A DNA stretch of 36,503 nt, taken from JBOFEH01 sp051650265 (GTDB lineage: Bacteria; Bacillota; Clostridia; Lachnospirales; Cellulosilyticaceae). Both the position numbers and the translations under genes were made by a program. The stretch covers positions 1 through 36,503 of the forward strand of contig JBOFIR010000002.1 of the NCBI GenBank assembly GCA_051650265.1. Direction: 5' to 3'. The notes under the pieces are model-generated. The model was not told the origin of the DNA. It searched no databases and saw only the letters and a program-made list of their open reading frames with translations. Of this stretch, positions 8,487 through 16,019 are shown piece by piece; the first letter of the stretch is position 1, and the number at the start of each line of letters is the position of its first letter.

Positions 8487-8790
8487 AATTAAATCAGTAG
8501 CAAAATCTAGGAACAAAAAGAGTACTTATAAAGGCTAGTTTCAGCGAGTCGGCGGTTGGTGTGAGGTCCGATACAATGCGTTATAAGGAATGGGTTTGGG
8601 AGATGCATGGCGAACATGAAGTAGCCAGAGCCGTAGGCTCCACGTTATAGGAGCAGGATATCGTAGACGCATAGAGGTCTTACCGTATCTGTGAAAGTGA
8701 TATGCAAAAAGGGGAGCCTTTGATGCATATAATTTGGGTGGCACCGCGATACACTATCGTCCCAAGGGGGATTTGATGGTGTTTTTTTAT
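8487..8790 (+). promoter_or_regulatory. T-box riboswitch leader, tRNA-Trp specific
   Basis: The T-box sequence GGGTGGCACCGCGAT is at 8736-8750. Stem I can be drawn: CTTATAA (8525-8531) pairs with TTATAAG (8581-8587), the apical part TCGG...CCGA encloses GGTTGGTGTGAGG, and the specifier loop directly after the stem reads GAA-TGG-GT, putting a Trp codon at 8591-8593. The terminator is ACACTATCGTCCC (8751-8763) with GGGG...GATGGTGT (8767-8782) plus a seven-T run. It competes with the antiterminator that contains the T-box. Uncharged tRNA-Trp should allow readthrough into trpB. The Trp specifier agrees with the gene it controls. Confidence 0.93.
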
Positions 8791-8874
8791 TGCCCAAAAT
8801 CACGTTTTGCCCAAGAAAATGTTCATAGATCACTCTAGGTTTAATCACAACACAACCAATAGGAGGGATTTATT

Positions 8875-10047
8875 ATGATGAAAGATGTATTTGGAAGTTT
8901 TGGAGGCGCATATGTACCAGAGGCTCAGCTCAGAGCACTCAAAGAGTTAGAGGAGGCATATCTTGAGTACAAGGATGATCCTGAGTTTCAAGATGAACTT
9001 GCTTATTATCTGAAGGAATATGTGGGTCGTGAGACGCCATTATACTATGCAGAAAGGTTGACCAAAGCATGTGGCGGTGCCAAGATTTATCTCAAGCGGG
9101 AAGATCTTAACCATACAGGTGCCCACAAAATTAATAACGTGCTAGGTCAGATTCTCCTTGCCAAGCGTATGGGCAAGACGAAGGTGATCGCAGAAACTGG
9201 TGCAGGTCAGCATGGTGTAGCGACAGCTACAGGTGCAGCGCTTATGGGGATGGAATGTACAGTGTATATGGGCAAAGAAGATATGAAGAGACAGTCACTG
9301 AATGTCTTTCGTATGGAGATGCTAGGGGCGAAGGTTGTACCAGCCTTATCAGGGACACAGACACTCAAAGAAGCAGTAGATGAGGCGATCTTAGCATGGG
9401 TGAATGCTTCAGACGATACATTTTATGTGCTAGGTTCTGCGGTAGGACCACATCCTTATCCAACTATCGTGAAGGCATTTCAAAGCGTGATTAGTGAAGA
9501 ATCTAGAAGGCAAATCTTAGAAAAAGAAGGAAGCTTACCGAAGGCGGTGATTGCTTGCGTAGGTGGCGGAAGTAATGCGATTGGATCCTTTGCAGCGTAT
9601 ATAGAAGATACAGATGTGACATTGATTGGTGTAGAGGCTGCGGGAAAAGGATTAGAGACGACTATGCACGCAGCAACAATTACTAAAGGTGAACCGACAG
9701 TACTCCACGGGATGAAGACACTCTGTGTCTTAGATGAGAATAAGGAAGTTGCACCTGTGTATTCGATCTCTCCAGGTTTAGACTATCCAGGGGTTGGGCC
9801 AGAGCATGCGTACCTTCATGAGATTGGGCGCGCGGTGTATGAGTCTATTATAGATAGTGAGGCGGTAGATGCACTTCTTACACTGTGTAAGACAGAGGGA
9901 ATCTTGCCGGCTATTGAGAGTTCGCATGCACTAGCATATGCTATGAAATATGCACCAACTTGTCAGCCTGATGAAGTGATTATTGTCACGGTATCTGGGC
10001 GCGGTGACAAAGATGTAGAGGCGGTTGCAGCATACTTGAAAGGGTGA
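8875..10047 (+). CDS. trpB: Tryptophan synthase beta chain
   Basis: A 390-residue PLP enzyme that joins indole and L-serine to give L-tryptophan. The N-terminus (VFGSFGGAYVPEA), the PLP Schiff-base lysine in HTGAHKINN (Lys85), the catalytic Glu in AETGAGQHG, the phosphate-binding GGGSNAIG and the C-terminal VSGRGDKD are all present, so it is a complete TrpB1-type chain. GGAGG precedes ATG 8875. No trpA or other trp gene flanks it: the gene stands alone between a T-box leader and a terminator whose hairpin contains its stop codon. It could use indole salvaged from the surroundings, or partner with a TrpA encoded elsewhere. Confidence 0.96.
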   Translation: MMKDVFGSFGGAYVPEAQLRALKELEEAYLEYKDDPEFQDELAYYLKEYVGRETPLYYAERLTKACGGAKIYLKREDLNHTGAHKINNVLGQILLAKRMGKTKVIAETGAGQHGVATATGAALMGMECTVYMGKEDMKRQSLNVFRMEMLGAKVVPALSGTQTLKEAVDEAILAWVNASDDTFYVLGSAVGPHPYPTIVKAFQSVISEESRRQILEKEGSLPKAVIACVGGGSNAIGSFAAYIEDTDVTLIGVEAAGKGLETTMHAATITKGEPTVLHGMKTLCVLDENKEVAPVYSISPGLDYPGVGPEHAYLHEIGRAVYESIIDSEAVDALLTLCKTEGILPAIESSHALAYAMKYAPTCQPDEVIIVTVSGRGDKDVEAVAAYLKG

Positions 10048-10070
10048 TCTCCATTGGAGATCACCCTTTT
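10039..10070 (+). terminator. Intrinsic terminator of trpB
   Basis: AAAGGGTGATCTCC-ATT-GGAGATCACCCTTTT is a long perfect hairpin with a T-run. The trpB stop codon TGA (10045-10047) lies in its 5' arm. Confidence 0.92.
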
Positions 10071-10165
10071 GGGTTGCCATATATTACCGCTATACAGCCC
10101 TTTGTCATAGTGATAAGATAGGTAATCTACCCCGGAAACAGAAAATATGAAAGGAGTAAAAAGAT

Positions 10166-10246
10166 ATGAAAAAGAATAATGATACTAAGCAATTAATCAA
10201 GAAATTACAAGTTTTATTAGCATATGTAACAGTCCAAGTTCAATAG
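10166..10246 (+). CDS. Putative 26-residue small protein
   Basis: AAAGGAG (10150-10156) is followed nine bases later by ATG and a 26-codon frame: a Lys-rich start (MKKNNDTKQLIKKLQ) and then VLLAYVTVQVQ. The strong, well-spaced ribosome binding site in an otherwise empty gap between two terminated or convergent genes is the main support. The product would be a basic amphipathic or membrane-associated peptide. No family is recognised, and no clear sigma-A promoter was found directly upstream. Confidence 0.4.
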   Translation: MKKNNDTKQLIKKLQVLLAYVTVQVQ

Positions 10247-10260
10247 GTAAAAACCTTTAT

Positions 10261-12045
10261 TTATAGAGTAATCTTATTTTTGCCAGTGGACTTTGATCTA
10301 TAGAGAAGTCTATCTGCCGCTTCAATGAGTTCCTTCGTAGACTCCCCTTTAGAAGATACTATTCCCCCACTAATACTTACTTGTATGAACTCCTTAAAGA
10401 CTGTCTGAGCAATCAATTCCCTTGTTGCATCTAAGTGTAGCCATGCTTCATCTTGTGTTTTATGATAAACAATAATAAATTCCTCGCCCCCAAAACGGAT
10501 TACAAAATCCTGCTTTCCTATATTTTCAAGTAGTAGTGTACCTAATGTAGAAAGCACATGATCACCAAACAGATGCCCGTGCTGATCATTAAGCTGCTTG
10601 AAGTTATCAATATCCACAATTGCTAGAGAAAAAGGTGTATTTTTAGCAATTAGTTCATCAAGATATTTGAGACCTGTTGCTTTTGACGTACAACCTGTGA
10701 GGTAGTCTCGATTTAATAGATCATTAAGCTGAGCATTTTGTGTACGATTGATACGAACCTGCTTACGCAGAGAGTAGATCATGAATGTCAGGCTGATTGA
10801 TATAGTGATAAGGACCCAGATACCTATTTTAATCACTATATTTTTTGCCATAAGATCTGCGTGTTCACGTTGCTTAATAGCAAGTTTATCTGCATTGAGT
10901 TTGTCATTGATATCAATGATATTCGTAATCATTGCTTGTGTATTTGCGACCATGTCTGATTGACTATAGAGATGGTAGATCGCTTTGTAGTAGTCAGAAA
11001 GATCAATAGAGGTAAACTTCTCAGAATGTTCCACTACAAAATCTATAGCCCGCCCAAAGTGTACGCCGTCAGCAAGTTCTAGATAAAGTGTAATGGCCCG
11101 TTCGATACTTGCTAGCGCCTGTTTGTAGTTGCCACACTGTAAGTAACAGTTAGCAAGAGAATAGGAAGTGTTGGCAATGCCATAGAGGTCTTCCTTTTGT
11201 TCGCAAAACGCAAGACTTGATTCGAGATAACTACAGGTATTTACAAGTTCATCTAATGTGGCTCCCTCTAATGCAAAATGACTAAAACCCGTGGCAGCAA
11301 TGCTTTTGGTAATAGCAGGATTGCGAATGTAATTGGCTTCATAAAAGGCTATATTGAGAGCTCTCATTTTATCAAAATCTTGATTGGCATCGTGATAGAT
11401 CTGTAAAGCATAGGTGACATATGCATACTTGAGTGGTAAATCAGGAAGCTCTACTACAAGGGTGGTGAGTGCATCATAGTATTGGGTGGCCTTCTCCATG
11501 AGATTATATTTGCTAAAGAGTGTGAGTAGATTCGCATAAACATAAGCCTGAGTACGAATTTTTTCTTCCTTAGTAATCCAAAGTGTATCAGGATCCTGGA
11601 CAAGGTCTAGTAAAGGATAAGAAAAAAGAATGCTATCTACATCCATAGAAAGTCTAGCTGTTGTAATCAGGCCTTGAAGATAGGTTCTGATGACGAGTGG
11701 CTGACCATAAGGTGATGAACTGTGATATGTAAGAGCTTTAAATAAGAGTGCTTTGGCTTGCTCATAGTTGCCCTGGAATGCTTCATATTCAGCATCTAGG
11801 TTGATAAGGATGCCTACAGATAGAGGATCTGAAGGATCTAGAGCCGTTTGTTTATAGTTTAAGCGAATATCTTCTGATGAAGAGGCCATCGTATGTGACC
11901 AATAAGTAAACTCAGAGACGTAATGTGTAGCGAATTCACGTGTACGCTGCGCTTGGGTATTTGAGTGATAAAGAAGACCTAAGATACTTAGGATTCCTGT
12001 TAGTAGAATCATAAGTAAAGCGATTTGAGCCGTTTTAAATCGCAT
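10261..12045 (-). CDS. Transmembrane diguanylate cyclase with TPR-like sensor (GGEEF)
   Basis: A 594-residue protein expected to make cyclic di-GMP from GTP. It has an N-terminal TM helix (about 7-27), a long helical region to about residue 385 with tetratricopeptide-like repeats (for example SYSLANCYLQCGNYKQALAS), a second TM helix (about 397-418), a short coiled linker, and a GGDEF domain over the last ~155 residues. The domain has DIDNFKQLND for metal and GTP binding and an intact RFGGEEF active loop. The RxxD inhibitory site expected before it reads GKQD, so the arginine is missing and product inhibition is probably weak. Between the two helices the TPR region should be extracytoplasmic. 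A probable promoter on the minus strand is TTGATC (12097-12092) and TAGGAT (12075-12070), and GGGGG precedes the ATG. Confidence 0.9.
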   Translation of the reverse strand: MRFKTAQIALLMILLTGILSILGLLYHSNTQAQRTREFATHYVSEFTYWSHTMASSSEDIRLNYKQTALDPSDPLSVGILINLDAEYEAFQGNYEQAKALLFKALTYHSSSPYGQPLVIRTYLQGLITTARLSMDVDSILFSYPLLDLVQDPDTLWITKEEKIRTQAYVYANLLTLFSKYNLMEKATQYYDALTTLVVELPDLPLKYAYVTYALQIYHDANQDFDKMRALNIAFYEANYIRNPAITKSIAATGFSHFALEGATLDELVNTCSYLESSLAFCEQKEDLYGIANTSYSLANCYLQCGNYKQALASIERAITLYLELADGVHFGRAIDFVVEHSEKFTSIDLSDYYKAIYHLYSQSDMVANTQAMITNIIDINDKLNADKLAIKQREHADLMAKNIVIKIGIWVLITISISLTFMIYSLRKQVRINRTQNAQLNDLLNRDYLTGCTSKATGLKYLDELIAKNTPFSLAIVDIDNFKQLNDQHGHLFGDHVLSTLGTLLLENIGKQDFVIRFGGEEFIIVYHKTQDEAWLHLDATRELIAQTVFKEFIQVSISGGIVSSKGESTKELIEAADRLLYRSKSTGKNKITL

Positions 12046-12158
12046 AATAGCTTACCCCCTTTAAGGTTAATCCTATCTTAACATAATTCTAGATCAATAG
12101 GAAGGTTCTTGAAATTTTGAGGGTTATTTAGAAATACAAGAACAATATAAACAAACAA

Positions 12159-12186
12159 TTGACAAAATATTTTAACAGAGTATAAT
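12159..12186 (+). promoter_or_regulatory. Strong sigma-A promoter for a small RNA
   Basis: TTGACA at 12159-12164 and TATAAT at 12181-12186, both perfect consensus, with a 16-nt spacer. It faces away from the diguanylate cyclase gene and reads into a stretch without a protein gene that ends at a terminator at 12306. Confidence 0.8.
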
Positions 12187-12191
12187 AATAT

Positions 12192-12306
12192 TATCTGATT
12201 AGTCTTAAAATTTTCTTGGAAACGCTGGTCTAAGAATTAAGTCTAATCTCTTTGAAGTCAAACGAAGTTATTGCTGGGCACAGGAGAATCCTGTGCTATT
12301 TTTTTT
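12192..12306 (+). ncRNA. Candidate free-standing small RNA, about 115 nt
   Basis: The unit runs from a consensus promoter to an intrinsic terminator and contains no translatable frame with a ribosome binding site. The RNA would fold on itself: GATTAG-T-CTTA (12197-12207) pairs with TAAG-T-CTAATC (12238-12248), ten pairs around one T-T mismatch, enclosing a second stem TTCTT/AAGAA (12213-12217 with 12232-12236) whose loop is GGAAACGCTGGTCT. A small TTTG-AAGT-CAAA hairpin follows (12251-12262), then the terminator GCACAGGA-GAA-TCCTGTGC (12278-12296) and eight T. I compared it by eye with T-box, 6S, SRP and cyclic di-GMP motifs and found no match. No gene follows on the same strand, so it is more likely a trans-acting RNA than a leader. 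Confidence 0.6.
12278..12306 (+). terminator. Intrinsic terminator of the small RNA
   Basis: Perfect 8-bp stem GCACAGGA/TCCTGTGC with a GAA loop, followed by CTA and then eight T. Confidence 0.9.
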
Positions 12307-12434
12307 GCCTATATGTGCGTCAAATATTAGGAGATTTGTCAGTTGGTGGGCATCATTAAAAGCACACATATTTCAAATCACTTTGTCACATCCTAACATT
12401 ACTATCACTCAAAAGAGCTTTCTGAGCGGACAGG

Positions 12435-12595
12435 TTGAGTCGGGGGATTAAAAGCGCTTATACTTGAGAGAATGTGTAAGCAGAAAGACTTGTGATAGTC
12501 TCAATGTATAAGTTACAACAGACATAGATTCATAAGGTAGGAAACATTAGCGATGTCCTACACATAAATAAGGGTGACCGTCTGGTCACCCTTTT
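12435..12595 (+). other. Possible second promoter-terminator unit without a protein gene
   Basis: TTGAGT (12435-12440), a 17-nt spacer and TTATAC (12458-12463) could be a promoter. Downstream are hairpins AGACT/AGTCT (about 12486-12502) and GTAGGA...TCCTAC around CAT/ATG (about 12537-12561), then the terminator at 12572-12595 with its T-run on the plus strand. A transcript of roughly 125 nt would result. The promoter is weak and the terminator may only serve the convergent MFS gene, so this is tentative. In the rest of 12307-12434 I see only a loose TATGTGC...GCACACATA pairing and nothing else I can name. Confidence 0.3.
12572..12595. terminator. Terminator hairpin after the MFS gene
   Basis: GGGTGACC-GTCT-GGTCACCC followed by TTTTCT on the plus strand and by TTATTTAT on the minus strand. 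It should end MFS transcripts on the minus strand, but the better T-run is on the plus strand. Confidence 0.8.
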
Positions 12596-13831
12596 CTAAT
12601 GTGATTTTTTGAATGCACGCCATGGTTTGGTAGGAAGTAGACAGGTCAGAAGGCCGAGTGCTGCGAAGCCTACAAGAAGCCATAGTGTTTGAGTCCAACC
12701 AAATGAGTCTGTGAACCGACCAAGTCCGTAACCACAGAGTGCACTACCTAGATACATCGTGGAGTTAAGAATACCAGCTACGGTAGACACCTTATTGTAA
12801 GGTGCGAAGTAGGTTGGTAACACACTGACCAAGATGGTGTTGATCCCCAACATAGAGGAAGTAACGATTGCAAATAGGATAAGACACATGATTAGTTGCT
12901 TGGTACCAAAGGTAGTGAGCAAAATAAGGCTGATAAGACTTGCTACATAGAGTACAGCAGAAGTCTTGATATCATTTTGCCCATTGCGTTCATAAAGTCT
13001 CTTTGCGGCCCAGATGCCAATGAGGTTGACCAAAGGAAGAAGGGCACTTAAGAGGATGGAAAAGGAACTATTTACAGCAAAGGTGTCTGTGATCATCTGA
13101 GGAATCCATGTCATAATTCCATCTTTGAGAATCCCCATCATGAGGATGGCAATCAGCATGCATGGTAAGCCTGATTTCAAGAAGACTTCTTTGAAGTCAA
13201 CAGTTAGTGTAGCAGCTCTTGCTGCGCTCTCTTCTGGTGTCACAGGTTCGTATTGAATAGGTGTGACATGGGCCTCAAGATCAGCAAGAAGCCTATTCCA
13301 TAAGATACATGCACAGATAAGTAAGATACTTGCTACGAGGAAAATCATTCGCCAATTAAAACGAATGAGTAGTGTACTTGCAAGTACATAGGTACAGCAA
13401 GTGCCAAGTGCCACAGACGACTGGATCTTAAAGCAACATTGATGCAGATAGTCTTTTGGCATATAAAGTGTAAACACTTTGAGTATGGGTGACCAAAGTA
13501 ATGACATCGCAAAGCCGTTCACGAACCATACGGCAAGGAGCTGCCAGTATGCGTTAGAGCTGAAGATGAACAAATTACATATTGCAGAAACGCAAAGACC
13601 AATAGTAACAAGTGGTTTGGGGGAGAAACGATCGCCTAAGAAACCACTGATGAGTTGGCCGATACCGTAACTGATAAAAAGGGCAGTGACTACCGCACCA
13701 AGTTGGGATTTACTATACCCTTCTGTAATCCCTATCTCGAGCATAGAGGCGGCGTAGTTTAGTCTGCCTATGTAGGAGATAAAATAAATGACCCAACTGG
13801 TTACGAATAGTTTTTGAATACGTTTATCCAA
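12596..13831 (-). CDS. MFS transporter, organophosphate:phosphate antiporter-like
   Basis: A 411-residue, 12-helix major facilitator protein. The N-terminus (WVIYFISYIGRLNYAASM), the loop GDRFSPKPLVTIGL between TM2 and TM3, and WRMIFLVASILL resemble GlpT/UhpT-type carriers, which exchange phosphorylated organic compounds for phosphate. The start is TTG at 13831 inside TTGGATAA, which overlaps the PHP gene's stop by 8 nt. No ribosome binding site is visible, so translation probably depends on termination of the upstream gene. Coupling to a PHP phosphoesterase and a divergent DeoR regulator suggests uptake of a phosphorylated metabolite. The precise substrate is unknown. Confidence 0.82.
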   Translation of the reverse strand: MDKRIQKLFVTSWVIYFISYIGRLNYAASMLEIGITEGYSKSQLGAVVTALFISYGIGQLISGFLGDRFSPKPLVTIGLCVSAICNLFIFSSNAYWQLLAVWFVNGFAMSLLWSPILKVFTLYMPKDYLHQCCFKIQSSVALGTCCTYVLASTLLIRFNWRMIFLVASILLICACILWNRLLADLEAHVTPIQYEPVTPEESAARAATLTVDFKEVFLKSGLPCMLIAILMMGILKDGIMTWIPQMITDTFAVNSSFSILLSALLPLVNLIGIWAAKRLYERNGQNDIKTSAVLYVASLISLILLTTFGTKQLIMCLILFAIVTSSMLGINTILVSVLPTYFAPYNKVSTVAGILNSTMYLGSALCGYGLGRFTDSFGWTQTLWLLVGFAALGLLTCLLPTKPWRAFKKSH

Positions 13832-15095
13832 AGTATTTTTCTAACAATCTTGCAGTACGAGATTGTGTGATCTCAAGAATTTGAAGTGCGTCAGGTTCAT
13901 TTCTCACATAGCCAAGCATTGCACGGCCTTCTTCAATACAGAGATCGTCATGGAGTGGGAAGTACTCACGTAATAAGAAAAGGGTATAACTTGTTAGGCG
14001 ATGGTTCCCATGAACTTTGTAGTGTTCACCATGATAAGATTCAATAGCAATTGAATACTGACCTCTAATTGCTTCAAACAAATCTTCTTTTTGATTAGCA
14101 TGCGCAAAAACAATGGTTTTTGATTCATCAAACCATCTGCCATTTAGGACAGAGTGAGAATCACTACTTCCTACCACAGGGATATTGTGAATACCCTCTT
14201 CACGTGCTTGCGCATAGATAGAAAGCTGCATATTGTTTTCCTCTGAGCTTTGTCCACCAAGGAGTTCAAATGCATCAAATTTCTTCTCTCTGAATTGATG
14301 CATGGTCATGGCATCAGGTACATTGAAGGCATCATTGATCCAGTGTGGGTGAGGATAGATTGACAAACCATTGGCTTCTTTGATCTTGGCATATACCCAG
14401 AGACAAGAAGCGTATGTTTGCGCATCTACTCCTGCAGGGCAGTCAAGTCCTTCAGCGATCTGTGCCACTTCTTGGGCATAAGCTTCAGGTTGATCACGGT
14501 AGAGGTCATTAACACTATAGTCACCACCAAAGTGTACGATATGTGTGATATTACCAGGTGAATGCACTTCTTCACCAGGAAGAATAGTCATGGCAATTGG
14601 TGCATTTTCATAAGCTTTGATTGCACGGATAGAAGGTTCATAACGATAGTGATCAGTAAGACCCATAAAGTCAAAACCATGCTTACGATAGATTGCAGCC
14701 ACAAACTCTGGTGATTCATTGCCATCAGAGAAGCAGCTATGTACATGAAGGTCTCCTCTATAAGGTCTACGTGCATAGAGATCTTCGTCTACTGCATAGA
14801 CAGAAAGTTGTACGACGCGGTTACCATCTTTGTTGTGAATACGTACATAATACTCTTGTTCATCACCGAAGTTGTAGTCAAATACGAGCTTGTCAGATTT
14901 GGCAACAACCTCTATTTGATCAAAAGCTGGTGAAGTGTGGTATCTTCCATGGAAAAGAGGTACCATCGTAATAGTATATGCTTCATCTTCTGTAAAACGT
15001 CTACTATAATCAACTGCTTCTACTGTGATTTGACGCATTGTATGCGTTTTGATTACTTTTGGATAAATATCATATAAGTGTAAATCCATCTTCAT
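13824..15095 (-). CDS. PHP-domain phosphoesterase with N-terminal beta-sandwich-like region
   Basis: A 423-residue protein. From about residue 113 it carries the metal-binding motifs of the PHP family: RGDLHVHSCFSDG (HxH...D), LTDHYRYEP, LPGEEVHSPGNITHIVHFGG (Glu plus His), IYPHPHW, and VGSSDSHS near the end. Members hydrolyse phosphoesters using a cluster of two or three metal ions. The first ~110 residues look like an extra beta-rich domain (alternating strands such as TYTITMVPLFHG and KLVFDYNFGDEQEYYVRIH). It has no signal peptide. AGGGAG lies 11 nt before ATG 15095. The gene overlaps the MFS gene and diverges from the DeoR gene, so it probably hydrolyses the compound taken up by the carrier. 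Confidence 0.85.
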   Translation of the reverse strand: MKMDLHLYDIYPKVIKTHTMRQITVEAVDYSRRFTEDEAYTITMVPLFHGRYHTSPAFDQIEVVAKSDKLVFDYNFGDEQEYYVRIHNKDGNRVVQLSVYAVDEDLYARRPYRGDLHVHSCFSDGNESPEFVAAIYRKHGFDFMGLTDHYRYEPSIRAIKAYENAPIAMTILPGEEVHSPGNITHIVHFGGDYSVNDLYRDQPEAYAQEVAQIAEGLDCPAGVDAQTYASCLWVYAKIKEANGLSIYPHPHWINDAFNVPDAMTMHQFREKKFDAFELLGGQSSEENNMQLSIYAQAREEGIHNIPVVGSSDSHSVLNGRWFDESKTIVFAHANQKEDLFEAIRGQYSIAIESYHGEHYKVHGNHRLTSYTLFLLREYFPLHDDLCIEEGRAMLGYVRNEPDALQILEITQSRTARLLEKYFG

Positions 15096-15161
15096 TTTTT
15101 ATCACGCTCCCTAAAGCTATTATAATCAAACAAAAAATGAAGAAAACTAGTTGAACAGAAG

Positions 15162-15190
15162 TTGAATATTGTTTAAATTTGCCCTAAAAT
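15162..15190 (+). promoter_or_regulatory. Promoter of the DeoR gene
   Basis: TTGAAT (15162-15167), 17-nt spacer, TAAAAT (15185-15190). The start of transcription would be near 15197, which argues against translation from ATG 15200 and for the ATG pair at 15230/15233. Confidence 0.55.
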
Positions 15191-15200
15191 AATAGGATAA

Positions 15201-15219
15201 TGTTCAAAAAATATGAACA
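15201..15219 (+). promoter_or_regulatory. Inverted repeat TGTTCA-N7-TGAACA, candidate DeoR operator
   Basis: TGTTCA (15201-15206) and TGAACA (15214-15219) lie just downstream of the predicted DeoR promoter. A further TTGAACA half-site occurs at 15151-15157, between the divergent genes. The arrangement fits control of both directions by DeoR, but this is inferred from position. Confidence 0.45.
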
Positions 15220-15229
15220 CTTGGGGGAT

Positions 15230-15997
15230 ATGATGAACGAGAGACAGCAAAAGATCATGGAGATTTTAGAGGTGAAGAAGAGTATACCAATTCATTACTT
15301 ATGTGATACGTTACTATATAGCCGCTCAACGATTAGACGTGATCTGATTGAATTAGAAGAAATGGGACTCATTCGAAGAGAAAAAGGCCTTGTAAATCTC
15401 AAAGTAGGACGCACAAAAGAGCGTTCATTTAAACTAAGAAAGTTGGAGAATGTAGAAAAAAAATATAATTTATGTGCAGTAGCCAAAGACTTTATTACAG
15501 AGGGTATGTCTCTGTTTTTGGATGCGAGTTCTACTGTGCTTCAAATTGTACCGTTGCTAAAAGAATATGATGATCTTACAGTTGTCACAAATGGGATAGA
15601 GGTTGCATATGAACTGATCCAGATGCCTAATATTGAACTCTTTATAGTAGGTGGTTATGTAAGAGAAGGAACAAGTGCTATTGTTGGTGAAACAGCACTA
15701 GACTATATTAGTCAATTTCATCTTGATCTTTGCATCTTTTCTTGCAATGGGTTGGATGAAGAGGGTGTGTATGAACCAAGTATGCAACAAGCTGTGACCA
15801 AAAGGCAGATGATCGATCATGCAGAGCTAAGGATCTTGCTATGTGACGGTTCGAAACTTGAGAAAAAATTTAAATATAAATTGATGGATTATAAAGATGT
15901 GGATTATATCATCAGTGATGGGGAGTTCTCAGAGACATGGATCAAAAGGCTTAAAGATATGGAATGTGAAATTTTAAAAGCCGAAAGCAGTTATTAG
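15230..15997 (+). CDS. DeoR-family transcriptional regulator
   Basis: A 255-residue regulator. Residues 3-60 form the DeoR winged helix (NERQQKIMEIL, SRSTIRRDLIELEEMGLIRREKG). From about 75 onward is the sugar-phosphate sensing DeoRC domain, with LDASSTVLQIVPLL, VVTNGIEVA, VGGYVREGTSAIVGETA and CDGSKLEKK. Effectors of this family are usually phosphorylated sugars, which fits the divergent PHP phosphoesterase and organophosphate-type carrier. An upstream ATG at 15200 adds ten residues but lies almost at the predicted transcription start; GGGGG at 15223-15227 favours ATG 15230 or 15233. The last codons lie in the terminator hairpin. Confidence 0.9.
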   Translation: MMNERQQKIMEILEVKKSIPIHYLCDTLLYSRSTIRRDLIELEEMGLIRREKGLVNLKVGRTKERSFKLRKLENVEKKYNLCAVAKDFITEGMSLFLDASSTVLQIVPLLKEYDDLTVVTNGIEVAYELIQMPNIELFIVGGYVREGTSAIVGETALDYISQFHLDLCIFSCNGLDEEGVYEPSMQQAVTKRQMIDHAELRILLCDGSKLEKKFKYKLMDYKDVDYIISDGEFSETWIKRLKDMECEILKAESSY

Positions 15998-16010
15998 CTT
16001 TCGGCTTTTT
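15976..16010. terminator. Bidirectional terminator after DeoR
   Basis: AAAAGCCGAAAGC (15976-15988) pairs with GCTTTCGGCTTTT (15997-16009), with T-runs on both strands. It ends deoR and, on the minus strand, the acyltransferase gene. The DeoR stop TAG (15995-15997) is inside the hairpin. Confidence 0.9.
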
Positions 16011-16019
16011 GTTTTTGTT

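Noticed and set aside
8541..8848. Minus-strand open frames of about 67 codons
   Set aside because: They lie opposite the T-box leader, lack ribosome binding sites and have unstructured composition. The RNA structure explains the sequence.
12192..12306. Possible cyclic di-GMP riboswitch near the diguanylate cyclase gene
   Set aside because: GGAAAC and TGGGCAC fragments recall the class II aptamer, but their order and spacing do not fit, and the cyclase gene is on the other strand.
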